DNA of 64,000 nt from Candidatus Gastranaerophilales bacterium. Lineage in GTDB: Bacteria; Cyanobacteriota; Vampirovibrionia; Gastranaerophilales; Gastranaerophilaceae. Shown in pieces: positions 16,501 through 23,394 of the stretch. Where the stretch lies: NCBI GenBank assembly GCA_944322845.1, contig CALUQE010000002.1, forward strand, positions 1 through 64,000, in the 5' to 3' direction. Made by a program: the position numbers and the translations under genes. Position 1 is the first letter of the stretch; each line of letters starts with the position of its first letter. The notes beneath the pieces were generated by a model. That model saw only the letters and a program-made list of their open reading frames with translations, did not search any database and was not told the origin of the DNA.

Positions 16501-17065
16501 GCTTGGTGTTATAAATTCTATGATTCAAAGCGGTGCAAAAACAAATCAAGTATTTAATCAGGTGTTTGAATATCTTGCTGAATGGGTGGACAATGCCGGA
16601 GCTCAAATTGCTTCTATTTCTGATAAGGTCGAGACTCTGGATGATATTGGGCAGATTAAAGTAATGCTTGAGGATTTGAAAGCTGAAGCGGAAGATGATT
16701 CTGAAAGCGCAGAATTAATAGAGGCTTTAAGCAACGTCTTTGAAAAACAGGCAAAGAAAATCAGTTCTCTGGAAGCAAAGCTTGACAGAGTAATTGTTGA
16801 AACTACAATAAGTAATAAGAATAATAAAGTAGATTTGACTCCATTTGAAGAAACATTGAACAGATTTTTAGTTGCAATAGATGATAAAATGGTATCACAG
16901 CAGGCAAAAATTGATTCTTTAGAATCGAAGCTGGAAGATGTAATGTCAATGATTAATCCGAAAGACACTGCCCAGTTAACTAAAAAAGTCGGCGGTATGG
17001 ACAGACAAATAGCAAAATTGAATAAAAGTATTGAAAAAATAGCATCACATGTTGTTGAAAAATAA
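10595..17065 (+). CDS. Giant coiled-coil protein, 2156 residues
   Basis: Not recognised. The protein is almost entirely predicted helix: heptad-like spacing of L/I/V with E, K, S, N, D and Q throughout, few Cys, Pro or Trp, and no signal peptide or transmembrane segment. Recurrent but diverged units such as 'NLxxxxxxIxEKLDxxxxxLxxL' run along its length, and it ends in a basic segment (KVGGMDRQIAKLNKSIEK). Such proteins usually act as cytoplasmic filaments or scaffolds (compare SMC arms, crescentin-like or FilP-like proteins), but there is no P-loop. It has a good promoter, and its 3' end overlaps the following oxidase gene by 17 bases. This single gene takes up a tenth of the window. Confidence 0.85.
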   Translation: MADINNFTEIAENFDTIKTLLNSIRAQGILNTSDVDKLLAGINSKLEKLNTEEDIDLIKIFLSELKQNLDERHSVLLSKFGAIESLFSNLLKNSSETLKSSEVKELFDIVATNLSVFSREVVSQKETLSDITLRLDAMRSDDSQKKEIVKNISFLKNDLERLTNGFDSIVLSLNENFKTVIKSISSIDPSEVINNFGKELEDITNSSNTILSAIQMLDKKSVQIEETIKGLATQDDLVSAKKWISDLATQDQLLAQSIDNLADKYYKIDNLAEKIDASVDILAGLKTIISDRDEQSAAAVIDRLNQLEEVVKNVSSEREFEEFKQSLELTLNNIYTASSALQSSLNDSKDELQKINDSIRALDINVNFKSLSADLTKSEQGIKEHVSVETGKIIQLVDVNATRTLNELSGNAENLAERLSEAQSLITGLCEKSFSELEENITGLKSIVSQIDENNVSANNAIFSNITDRLALFESSLKNSLEKQEDYVANSSSQLLEQINNIKDLSGVLDYKLDSSVIEINNSKTEFAELKKSIDSVLALDFVTKVNDLKVDLYASKQDLVTLFESTSSEFSEKFSNDLFSKYELLISKLDIVEEEIKQAQTDSLTTIKGLLDNISSAIVDVLSYVSSAKEISTDAIETKLDNIARAVSDNSLSYIENVKDTVDIVRVQVENNIKSLQEDTYKQLQAINTSIDTSSDVIREDIKSSYNKLLEVQAKFDEIKDALKINNNTLTENIGGVLQTASTLRDDFDGKLTSLKNAILDKVSDFQKEFTCENADKISEIKFASETLHSKQLQNSQDIKEELRGEITRITGTLKLSIEELAEQLAGTSAKVDNVNHDIVNLVKNDFGSQVENSVENVNTSLKEFSQGIGEKFDDAVAKITELDSTVSSLSNTTTTALTSTLAKILDNFVSLKALMGNFNDKTADDLQKAAETIISDFAKLRDRIETVDSTIDEDLTRQMSIIESNFEFLNKNLADFFAQSNETINDTINTGLINVSESLRVTVVKGLEQYKNQIDSIFNSISDKNNEHLNLMDAKAQELNDILLQTMNEQNTKSAEILAEITENLKNILTENIELASADYNTLKENLDNFAKYMETQNSSVAENLKLKLSDIAKLVDSGINMQTQEITKKFNELTLEVSEIAGAAAGLNNEITGRVSKISDEINTLKSGLSAVITDNSNVVVNKLENISEELSNECSKLLTSLVNAATEAKDGLNEKICHEIKNSSEILTTGLLEIKEQLENVSDVQQNNLVAQVCSIINEIKNFGKDTDEKVSQIKQTLSADISEEMKNLQEKINSLFEEHSLNLVTQYNNTNSKYMEELNLKALEFKTSFESLNDRLDKDEISRMNVFQSQLKELSNSFNVLINEAKNVTKTEVSSISETLIKSSKEAMYDVEQSIDDKVNSILAASADIAAGELQTMETFANKILEQVSIAQERTDTCKDFVTNFVKSELEVISDSIEKETDVLVKDLMEQVAGLKDFQRDELLKLTTQLEGIIEDRIYSNINELKSYIDIKSDTSVLNGKLDSIGAELSRTAEDMLAASNKLLTASVFDKTIADMKSANSILISSMAENLNSQIQTFVQSNLIKDIDDKFNLFDKKFVDTVVDKYEEIKLISSQYNNAFDNIQADVKELLSKFTESKEEIYKTLLSVVNGISGEVDELNLSFADLKAQILNKSFDDAFQTSMSSQISGIQELVTEQLGYIEDISELCCSNLPELTELNALVKYNIVQSLKDLNTKLEEKDVAVEKELASLKTDVITQFLNIFNQISFVAEQEEILDFIQEKHSELITVLSHIVTTVDDVGAVKDSVALIETKVGTLQDDIDLINEKITSIISSDDDIDYVYSLQDLESDIAKLRLALNELKENNNSKELEELITSTNNIYSLVDSLKSEFPKFDAEEFKKDFEALNEDIVSISTRTNKLILASDESYKTLQENLQDFKLVINDLDERTRNFAHEAGIDRIDNKLGVINSMIQSGAKTNQVFNQVFEYLAEWVDNAGAQIASISDKVETLDDIGQIKVMLEDLKAEAEDDSESAELIEALSNVFEKQAKKISSLEAKLDRVIVETTISNKNNKVDLTPFEETLNRFLVAIDDKMVSQQAKIDSLESKLEDVMSMINPKDTAQLTKKVGGMDRQIAKLNKSIEKIASHVVEK

Positions 17066-18437
17066 TATTGAAAGTATTAAAGATATCGTTAATAAGTCAA
17101 ATATATTAACGGATGAGGCTGAGTTGTACTGCTATGCGGAAGATTCATCTAACGCAGATGCTGCATCTAAGGCTCCGGATGCTGTTGTTTTTGTGGAAAC
17201 TATCGAAGAGGTAAGAAGAATTCTTCGTTATGCAAATGCAAATAAAATACCGGTTATTGCAAGAGGTGCTGGTACTAATATGGTAGGAGCTTGCACCTGC
17301 CCGCATGGCGGCATCGTTTTGAATTTTTCACGGATGAATAAAATTTTGGACTTTAATCCAGTGAATATGACAATGACTGTTCAACCGGGAGTTGTTCTTG
17401 GCGACATAAAAAAACTTGCGGAGCAAAACGGTTTGTTTTATCCGCCGGATCCTTCAAATTTTAAAGTTTCAACAATCGGAGGAAGCATTGCACAATCTTC
17501 CGGAGGCGCAGTGGCTTTTAAATACGGGACAACAAAAGATTACATATTAAGTCTTACTGTAATATTGGCTGATGGTACTATTATGAAGCTCGGTTCAAAT
17601 ACTATTAAAGATGCTGTCGGGTATCATCTAAATCAGTTAATTATCGGAAGTGAGGGAACGCTTGCAATTGTTGTTGAGGCAGAATTGAAGCTTATTCCCA
17701 AACCGGAAGCAAAGCGCACTATTGCAGGTTATTTTGATTCAATAGAAGATGCTGTAGAAGGGGTTAATAATATACTAAAAAACAGAATATTTCCTTCCAC
17801 GATTGATTTTATGGATAATAACTCAATTAAAACTGTCGAACAGTTTTATCCGTGCGGATTGCAAACAGAAAAAGAAGCTATGCTGTTAGTCGATATTGAT
17901 GGGTTTGAAACATCTATGAATTATCAGCAGAGTTTAGTAATAAAAGCTCTTGAAAGTGCAGGAGCATCTTTTATAAAAGTTGCTTTAACAGAAGAAGATA
18001 TCGAACGAATATGGACTGCAAGACGCTCAAGTTTTGCCGCGACTGCGCAGCTTGCACCGGATGTGTTGTCCGATGATATAATTGTCCCAAGAACTTCTAT
18101 TGCAAAAATGGTACGCGGCTGCAAAGATATTTGCGATAAATATGACTTAAACGTATGTATGGTAGGGCATTTGGGGGATGGAAATCTTCATCCGCAAATT
18201 GCTATCAATCTTGAAAATGAAGAAGAGTTTAAACGTTATTTTCTTGCAAAATCAGAGATATACAACCTTGCTATTACACTGAATGGAACAATTTCCGCAG
18301 AGCATGGTGTTGGTATAGAAAAAATTGAATATATCGGAAATATTATTGATAATTCGGCAATTGAGTACATGAAGCAGGTTAAAAAACTCTTTGATCCGAA
18401 TAACATACTAAACCCTGGTAAAATATTCAAAATGTAA
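17049..18437 (+). CDS. FAD-linked oxidase, GlcD/lactate dehydrogenase family
   Basis: 462 residues. The PCMH FAD-binding domain (about 40-220) shows ARGAGTNMVGACTCPHGGIVLNFSRM, YPPDPSNFKVSTIGGSIAQ and GSEGTLAIV. The C-terminal FAD-oxidase domain shows GHLGDGNLHPQI and the closing FDPNNILNPGKIF. The family oxidises 2-hydroxy acids (glycolate or D-lactate) with FAD. There are no partner glcE/glcF genes here, so it may act alone like D-lactate dehydrogenases. The start overlaps the giant coiled-coil gene by 17 bases, implying co-transcription. cutA follows after 9 bases. Confidence 0.9.
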   Translation: MLLKNNIESIKDIVNKSNILTDEAELYCYAEDSSNADAASKAPDAVVFVETIEEVRRILRYANANKIPVIARGAGTNMVGACTCPHGGIVLNFSRMNKILDFNPVNMTMTVQPGVVLGDIKKLAEQNGLFYPPDPSNFKVSTIGGSIAQSSGGAVAFKYGTTKDYILSLTVILADGTIMKLGSNTIKDAVGYHLNQLIIGSEGTLAIVVEAELKLIPKPEAKRTIAGYFDSIEDAVEGVNNILKNRIFPSTIDFMDNNSIKTVEQFYPCGLQTEKEAMLLVDIDGFETSMNYQQSLVIKALESAGASFIKVALTEEDIERIWTARRSSFAATAQLAPDVLSDDIIVPRTSIAKMVRGCKDICDKYDLNVCMVGHLGDGNLHPQIAINLENEEEFKRYFLAKSEIYNLAITLNGTISAEHGVGIEKIEYIGNIIDNSAIEYMKQVKKLFDPNNILNPGKIFKM

Positions 18438-18446
18438 GGAGAACTT

Positions 18447-18764
18447 ATGGATATTATAGTTATTTATTGTACTGTACCGGATAAAAAGGTGGCAAAAAAT
18501 ATTACGAAGATTATAATGAAGCATAAGTTAGCGGCTTGTGTAAGTATGGTTGACAGAGTTAATTCTGTCTTCTCATGGGACGGTGAAATTTGTGAAGAAA
18601 AAGAAATTTTGATGATGATAAAAACACGGCGCACAAACTATGCCAAGATAAAACTTGTTATAGAAGACTTGCACCCGTACACTGTTCCTGAAATTATAGC
18701 ATTACCGGTAGTAGATTGCAGTGAAGATTACTTAAAATGGTTAGTGAAAGAAACGGGTTCATAG
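18447..18764 (+). CDS. cutA: CutA1 divalent-cation tolerance protein
   Basis: 105 residues, the standard length for this trimeric protein. Recognisable segments are the IVIYCTVPDKKVAKNIT start, LAACVSMVDRVNSVFSWDGEI, EEKEILMMIKTR and the HPYTVPEIIALPV motif. CutA was linked to copper tolerance in E. coli, but its biochemical role is unsettled. AAGGAG Shine-Dalgarno. The next gene begins inside its last codons (28-base overlap). Confidence 0.95.
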   Translation: MDIIVIYCTVPDKKVAKNITKIIMKHKLAACVSMVDRVNSVFSWDGEICEEKEILMMIKTRRTNYAKIKLVIEDLHPYTVPEIIALPVVDCSEDYLKWLVKETGS

Positions 18765-19537
18765 AGCTTGTAAATTATTTCGAATCGCTCGGTATAGATG
18801 TTAATATCGGAAAAAATAAAGCAAGAGGCAATCAGGGACTTTTTATTGCAAAGCAAAATCAAAAATTCCGTATTGATATTTCCCGTAACGTAGATGATAG
18901 CAGTAAATTGGCTATAATGCTTCATGAATTTGCTCACTATGTTCATTATCGTTACGACTCGTCATTGAAAACTTTGGATTTTGTTTTCGATGATATTTCT
19001 GATGCTGAGATGGAAGAATTGTTGCGCGTTACTGTTGAAAAAGTTCCTAAAAGTTTTGCTCAGGTTCTGTATGATAAGAAAGATGAATTTAGCAGAAATG
19101 TAAAATCTTTATCGGCCATAATACACAAATATTATCCTGATTTTAAGCTTTCATCACCGTTCAAGCCTATTGAAAAAAATATAAATTATCCGGCAAAATA
19201 TTTACTTAAATATGACAGAATAAAATACTTGAATAAGATATATTCAATAGAAAATCTTGAGAAAGAGTTTGAAGAGTTGTCAGAGTGTCAGTATGCATAT
19301 ATAAAACTTAAAGCGAATCAAAGGCATATTGCCAAAATAAATTCAAGGATTAACAGGCTAAACAAGTATTATAGTGCAACAACCGAATTGTGGGCGAGAT
19401 TTTGTGAATTATTTTTTACTAATTCCTTAAGGGCCGAAAAATTAGCGCCGATTCTTTCTTCAAAATTCAAAAATACTCTTAGTTCAAATAAAATCAAGGA
19501 ATTATCGATTGTTAACGAAATATTACATATGTTTTAG
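18737..19537 (+). CDS. HEXXH metallopeptidase-like protein
   Basis: 266 residues. The zinc motif HEFAH (His63, Glu64, His67, within IMLHEFAHYVHY) and a downstream TTELWARFCELFF that could supply the third ligand resemble ImmA/IrrE-type (M78) peptidases. The central part is a basic coiled-coil helix (about 165-215). No HTH partner is adjacent. The start overlaps cutA by 28 bases, so it is probably translationally coupled. Substrate unknown. It could instead be a non-ImmA gluzincin; the M78 call rests only on the short motif. Confidence 0.65.
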   Translation: MVSERNGFIELVNYFESLGIDVNIGKNKARGNQGLFIAKQNQKFRIDISRNVDDSSKLAIMLHEFAHYVHYRYDSSLKTLDFVFDDISDAEMEELLRVTVEKVPKSFAQVLYDKKDEFSRNVKSLSAIIHKYYPDFKLSSPFKPIEKNINYPAKYLLKYDRIKYLNKIYSIENLEKEFEELSECQYAYIKLKANQRHIAKINSRINRLNKYYSATTELWARFCELFFTNSLRAEKLAPILSSKFKNTLSSNKIKELSIVNEILHMF

Positions 19538-19598
19538 CATGGGGTTTATTTTTTTTTAGTTATAGTATAAAATGTAATTAAAGGAAGAGAGAAAATAA

Positions 19599-20375
19599 AT
19601 GATTACTAATTTTAAAAAACAAAGTCGTAAAGATGATGTAATATTATTAACTTGGGTTGTTGTGATATTGCTATTGGTTGTTTGGTTCATTATTCCGCCA
19701 AGAAATAAGTTTACCCAGATATGTTTTTGGGGAAATAATGCAAAGTTCTTCTTTGCTAAAATGATAGGAACAAGTGCTTCAACTGAGTATATTTTCCATA
19801 GGAATAATGCAATATATTTAGCGAGAATGAATCCAAAAAAAACAATAGCATTAAAAGAGATGGATAAAGCTGTTCAGACATTACCAAGTTATGCTTCTGA
19901 TAAAGAGTTAAGGAGGTTGTATAAAGACAGAGCTGAAATAAAATTATTTTTAGGCGATTATAAGGGTGCTTTAAATGATTTTGTCAATTCTGATATGATA
20001 ACTTTTAATGATAGTTTAAAAGTAGCAATGTTGTTTAAACTTGCAGGGAATTATAAAGAGGCTTTATCTTATTGCAATAATATTTTAAATAAAGATAATT
20101 CTGCATATGCAGGTTTTGCTTGTATTGCAGATATTTATACTTCTGTAGGCAGACCTGATGTTGCTTTAAAAGTATGGGATTTGGCTATTGACAGAAATAA
20201 GAATAACCCAAGAGCCTATGCAGGCAGGGCATTGATTAAAAAAGCAATGGGTGATATGGAAGGTTATAACAATGATATAAAAATAGCTAAAGAGTATTCT
20301 CCTGCGCTTAATATTGAAGATTCTATTATTGAAGATGCATTACATCCTAAAATGTTAATCTTAGATATTAGATAA
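19599..20375 (+). CDS. Membrane-anchored TPR protein
   Basis: 258 residues. One N-terminal transmembrane helix (about 15-36, VILLTWVVVILLLVVWFII) is followed by tetratricopeptide-like repeats from about residue 100: LYKDRAEIKLFLGDYKGALNDF, FKLAGNYKEALSYCNNIL, DIYTSVGRPDVALKVWDLAI and ALIKKAMGDMEGYNNDI. TPR arrays mediate protein-protein contacts; the partner is unknown. It has a GGAAGAG Shine-Dalgarno and sits between the metallopeptidase-like gene and nadB. Confidence 0.75.
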   Translation: MITNFKKQSRKDDVILLTWVVVILLLVVWFIIPPRNKFTQICFWGNNAKFFFAKMIGTSASTEYIFHRNNAIYLARMNPKKTIALKEMDKAVQTLPSYASDKELRRLYKDRAEIKLFLGDYKGALNDFVNSDMITFNDSLKVAMLFKLAGNYKEALSYCNNILNKDNSAYAGFACIADIYTSVGRPDVALKVWDLAIDRNKNNPRAYAGRALIKKAMGDMEGYNNDIKIAKEYSPALNIEDSIIEDALHPKMLILDIR

Positions 20376-20454
20376 ATCTTAATATTTAATTTATACTTTG
20401 ACTGCTGTGTTTGTTTTAAAATAAGATAAAGTAGATAACCGGCGGAGCGATGGT

Positions 20455-22077
20455 ATGAAATATTCTGAATATTCTGTGGTAGTAGTAGGAAGCGGTGCGG
20501 CTGGATTATATGCAGCATTAAAGATCTCCCAGCAAATCAATTTACCAGACGGTATTTTGCTGATAACAAAATCCTATTTGGGCGATAGTAATTCTATGTA
20601 TGCGCAAGGCGGGATTGTAGGTGTTTTGCATCAAAATCCTGATGATAGTGTAGAAAAGCATGTTATTGATACATTAAATGCCGGTGCAGGTTTAAATGAC
20701 AGAGCTTCTGTGGAATATATATCTCAGGCTTCTGATGAAGTTATAAATGATTTAATGGACAGCGGGGTTAAATTTGACAGAGATACCGAGGATAATTTAA
20801 CATTTACGCTTGAGGCGGCTCATAGTGTAAGACGAATTCTGCATTCCGGAGGTGACGCTACCGGAAAAGGGATAACTCAGGCTCTTTGTAATGATATACA
20901 CGAAGATGAACATATCGTTGTAATGGAGGATGCTATTGCCGTAGAATTACTTGTTGATTCTGATAAAGAATGTAAAGGTATCATTGTATATAACGAATTA
21001 ACGGGTGAGCACGAAATTGTTTATACATCTGCTCTGGTTCTTGCAACTGGCGGCTTAGGACAGGTTTATAAGTACACTACAAATCCTGATTGTGCTACCG
21101 GAGACGGTATTGATCTTGCTTATAATGCGGGAGCCATTATTCAGGACATGGAATTTGTTCAATTCCATCCGACTGCATTAGCTTTAAATCCTGAGAGTAA
21201 GGATAGGTTTTTAATTTCTGAGGCTGTTCGTGGTGAAGGTGCAAAGTTAATTAATAATCATGGCGATGAATTTATGAAAAGTTACCATGATAAACGTGAG
21301 CTGGCTCCGAGAGATATTGTTACAAGAGCTATTTACAGTGAAATGAAGAAGGAACATAAATTTAATGTTTTTTTAAATGCTTCAATGATTGATTCTGTAA
21401 AGCTATCTAAGCGTTTTCCTACTATATCTAAAAGATGTAATGAAAATGGTATAGATATCTCCAGAAAGCCTATTCCTGTTGCTCCTGCTGCTCATTATAG
21501 CATGGGTGGTATTAAGGCAACGGTTGAAGGGAAAACTTCTATAAGAGGGTTGTATGCAATTGGGGAATGTGCTTCGACCGGTTTACACGGTGCAAACAGA
21601 TTAGCAAGTAATTCTCTGCTGGAATGTGTTGTTTGTGCGTATGAACTTGCAGATTATCTTTCTTTTGCAAATTTAACTACGCCTAAGAAAATTGATGACA
21701 GCATAAGAAGCATTATTGAAATATATTCGCAGCCATTAAGCGACGCAGATTATAATATACCTGAGCTTAAGAGTGAATTAAAGGATATAATGTGGAATAA
21801 TGTAGGGATTATAAGATCAGAAGAAACATTAGAATTAGCTAAGAATAAGATAAATGCTCTGAAAAAATCTTTTAAGAGAACACGAAAATGTTTGAATAGA
21901 GAGGAGTATGAATATAGAAATATGCTTACAACTGCTTCTCTGATAATTGAAGGTGCTATGCAGCGGAAGGAATCCAGAGGTGCTCATTGCCGTTCTGATT
22001 ATAAACAGACAGATGCTGTAGCACGGCACTCCAATATAGTTAAAAATACGGAAAGGGAGCTTGCATATGTTAAATAA
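20455..22077 (+). CDS. nadB: L-aspartate oxidase
   Basis: 540 residues. It shows the FAD dinucleotide-binding GSGAAGLYAAL near the N-terminus, SNSMYAQGGIVGV, the succinate dehydrogenase/fumarate reductase-type EFVQFHPTAL, GEGAKLIN, and AAHYSMGGI. The enzyme oxidises L-aspartate to iminoaspartate, the first step of NAD synthesis. A GGCGGAG Shine-Dalgarno lies before the ATG. nadC follows with a 17-base overlap; nadA, which makes quinolinate, is not in the window. Confidence 0.96.
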   Translation: MKYSEYSVVVVGSGAAGLYAALKISQQINLPDGILLITKSYLGDSNSMYAQGGIVGVLHQNPDDSVEKHVIDTLNAGAGLNDRASVEYISQASDEVINDLMDSGVKFDRDTEDNLTFTLEAAHSVRRILHSGGDATGKGITQALCNDIHEDEHIVVMEDAIAVELLVDSDKECKGIIVYNELTGEHEIVYTSALVLATGGLGQVYKYTTNPDCATGDGIDLAYNAGAIIQDMEFVQFHPTALALNPESKDRFLISEAVRGEGAKLINNHGDEFMKSYHDKRELAPRDIVTRAIYSEMKKEHKFNVFLNASMIDSVKLSKRFPTISKRCNENGIDISRKPIPVAPAAHYSMGGIKATVEGKTSIRGLYAIGECASTGLHGANRLASNSLLECVVCAYELADYLSFANLTTPKKIDDSIRSIIEIYSQPLSDADYNIPELKSELKDIMWNNVGIIRSEETLELAKNKINALKKSFKRTRKCLNREEYEYRNMLTTASLIIEGAMQRKESRGAHCRSDYKQTDAVARHSNIVKNTERELAYVK

Positions 22078-22897
22078 GTTTTTCATAGAAGAACATATAA
22101 AAAATGCACTGAACGAAGATATCGGTTTTGGGGATATAACAACTGATTATTTAACCACAGAATCTGATATGATGAGCTGTACGCTAAATACCCGTGTTGA
22201 TGGGATTTTTTGCGGAAAAGATGTCTTTGAAGGCGTTTTTAAAATTTTGTCACCAAAAGTAGAAATTAAGTTTTACTTTAATGATGGCGATGAAATCAAA
22301 AAAGGTGATAAAATCGCGGATTTAACAGGTCCGGCAAGGTATATTTTAATGGGTGAAAGAACTGCTTTAAACTATGTTCAGCGAATGAGCGGCATTGCTA
22401 CCGAAACTAACAAGTATCAGAAGGCAATAGGTGAATATAAAGCAAAGATAGTTGATACAAGAAAGACTACTCCGGGATTCAGAGCTTTTGAAAAGTATTC
22501 TGTAAAAATGGGCGGAGGAAGCCTGCATAGATTTAATCTGGCAGATTGTGCAATGATTAAGGACAATCACATAAAATTTGCAGGTTCATTAACAAAGGCT
22601 GTAAATAAGTTAAAACAGCATATTTCTCACGCGCATAAAATTGAAGTAGAGTGTGATACTTTAGAACAGGTAAAAGAAGCTCTGGCTTGCGGTGTTGATA
22701 TAATTATGTTTGATAACATGGACTTAAATACAATGAAAGAAGGAGTAAAGCTTGTTGCGGGGAAAGCTGTAACTGAAGCAAGCGGCAACGTAAATATAAA
22801 TACCGTTCATGATATAGCTTCTACCGGTGTTGATGTAATATCTTCAAGTGCAATAGTTGCGAAAGCTCCTACTCTGGATTTGGGCTTGGATATGTAG
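22061..22897 (+). CDS. nadC: Nicotinate-nucleotide pyrophosphorylase (carboxylating)
   Basis: 278 residues from 22061; a second ATG at 22067 (MLNKFF) is equally possible. Features are EDIGFGDITTDYL, GERTALNYVQRMSGIAT, VDTRKTTPGFRAFEKYSVKMGGG and the C-terminal EASGNVNINTV...GVDVISSSA. The enzyme joins quinolinate and PRPP to form nicotinate mononucleotide. The overlap with nadB indicates coupling. It converges with the small minus-strand gene ending at 22900. Confidence 0.96.
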   Translation: MHMLNKFFIEEHIKNALNEDIGFGDITTDYLTTESDMMSCTLNTRVDGIFCGKDVFEGVFKILSPKVEIKFYFNDGDEIKKGDKIADLTGPARYILMGERTALNYVQRMSGIATETNKYQKAIGEYKAKIVDTRKTTPGFRAFEKYSVKMGGGSLHRFNLADCAMIKDNHIKFAGSLTKAVNKLKQHISHAHKIEVECDTLEQVKEALACGVDIIMFDNMDLNTMKEGVKLVAGKAVTEASGNVNINTVHDIASTGVDVISSSAIVAKAPTLDLGLDM

Positions 22898-22899
22898 AA

Positions 22900-23163
22900 T
22901 TAAGATTTTTTGAGTTTATTTAGTTCATTATCCAATTCGCGTTTTTGATTTCTTATGTCTTGTAGGTCAATATCAAGCTCGTGTACTTGGTTTTTGATTC
23001 TTGTCAACTCGTTGTTAAGCTCACGCTTTTCATCTTTGATTTTGCTGGTTTCATTATCTAATTCGCGTTTTTGGTTTTCAATGTCGCGTTGTTCTTGAGC
23101 CAATGTGCTGCAAAATTTTATTTTTGATTTACATGAATAAGTATTGAGAGCGAAAATCTTCAT
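22900..23163 (-). CDS. Short coiled-coil protein with internal repeats
   Basis: 87 residues. After a short non-helical start (MKIFALNTYSCKSKIKFCS), residues about 28-85 are an imperfect repeat of 13-14 residues around KRELDNEL...IKNQ/IKDE, a strongly charged coiled coil. Strong GGAGG Shine-Dalgarno four bases from the ATG and a TATAAT at 23183-23188 on the minus strand support expression. Function unknown. Confidence 0.55.
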   Translation of the reverse strand: MKIFALNTYSCKSKIKFCSTLAQEQRDIENQKRELDNETSKIKDEKRELNNELTRIKNQVHELDIDLQDIRNQKRELDNELNKLKKS

Positions 23164-23258
23164 ATAACCTCCAATAGTTTATATTATATTAAATCATCTA
23201 AATAAATAATTTGCTATTATTTGAAAATAATGCACTGTATGCTAAAATTAATTTGTGC

Positions 23259-23332
23259 CTCCTTGTAGCTCAGTTGGATAGAGCGCGGGTCTCCGAAGCC
23301 CGAGGTCATGGGTTCAATTCCCGTCAAGGAGG
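23259..23332 (+). tRNA. tRNA-Arg (CCG anticodon)
   Basis: Acceptor stem CTCCTTG pairs with CAAGGAG, discriminator G. The D-arm is AGCTCAGTTGGATAGAGC. Anticodon loop CTCCGAA puts CCG at 23293-23295. The T-loop is GGTTCAATTCC. CCA is not encoded. No terminator follows before the GGDEF gene 62 bases on. Confidence 0.95.
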
Positions 23333-23394
23333 TTTTATTTACGCACAAAATATGCTATACTTTATAAGTAACTTGGAATTAGAGGATACGGCCA

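Noticed and set aside
11596..16968. Several 70-120 residue minus-strand ORFs within the giant coiled-coil gene
   Set aside because: Low-complexity, Ser/Phe-rich shadows of a biased plus-strand sequence, without start signals.
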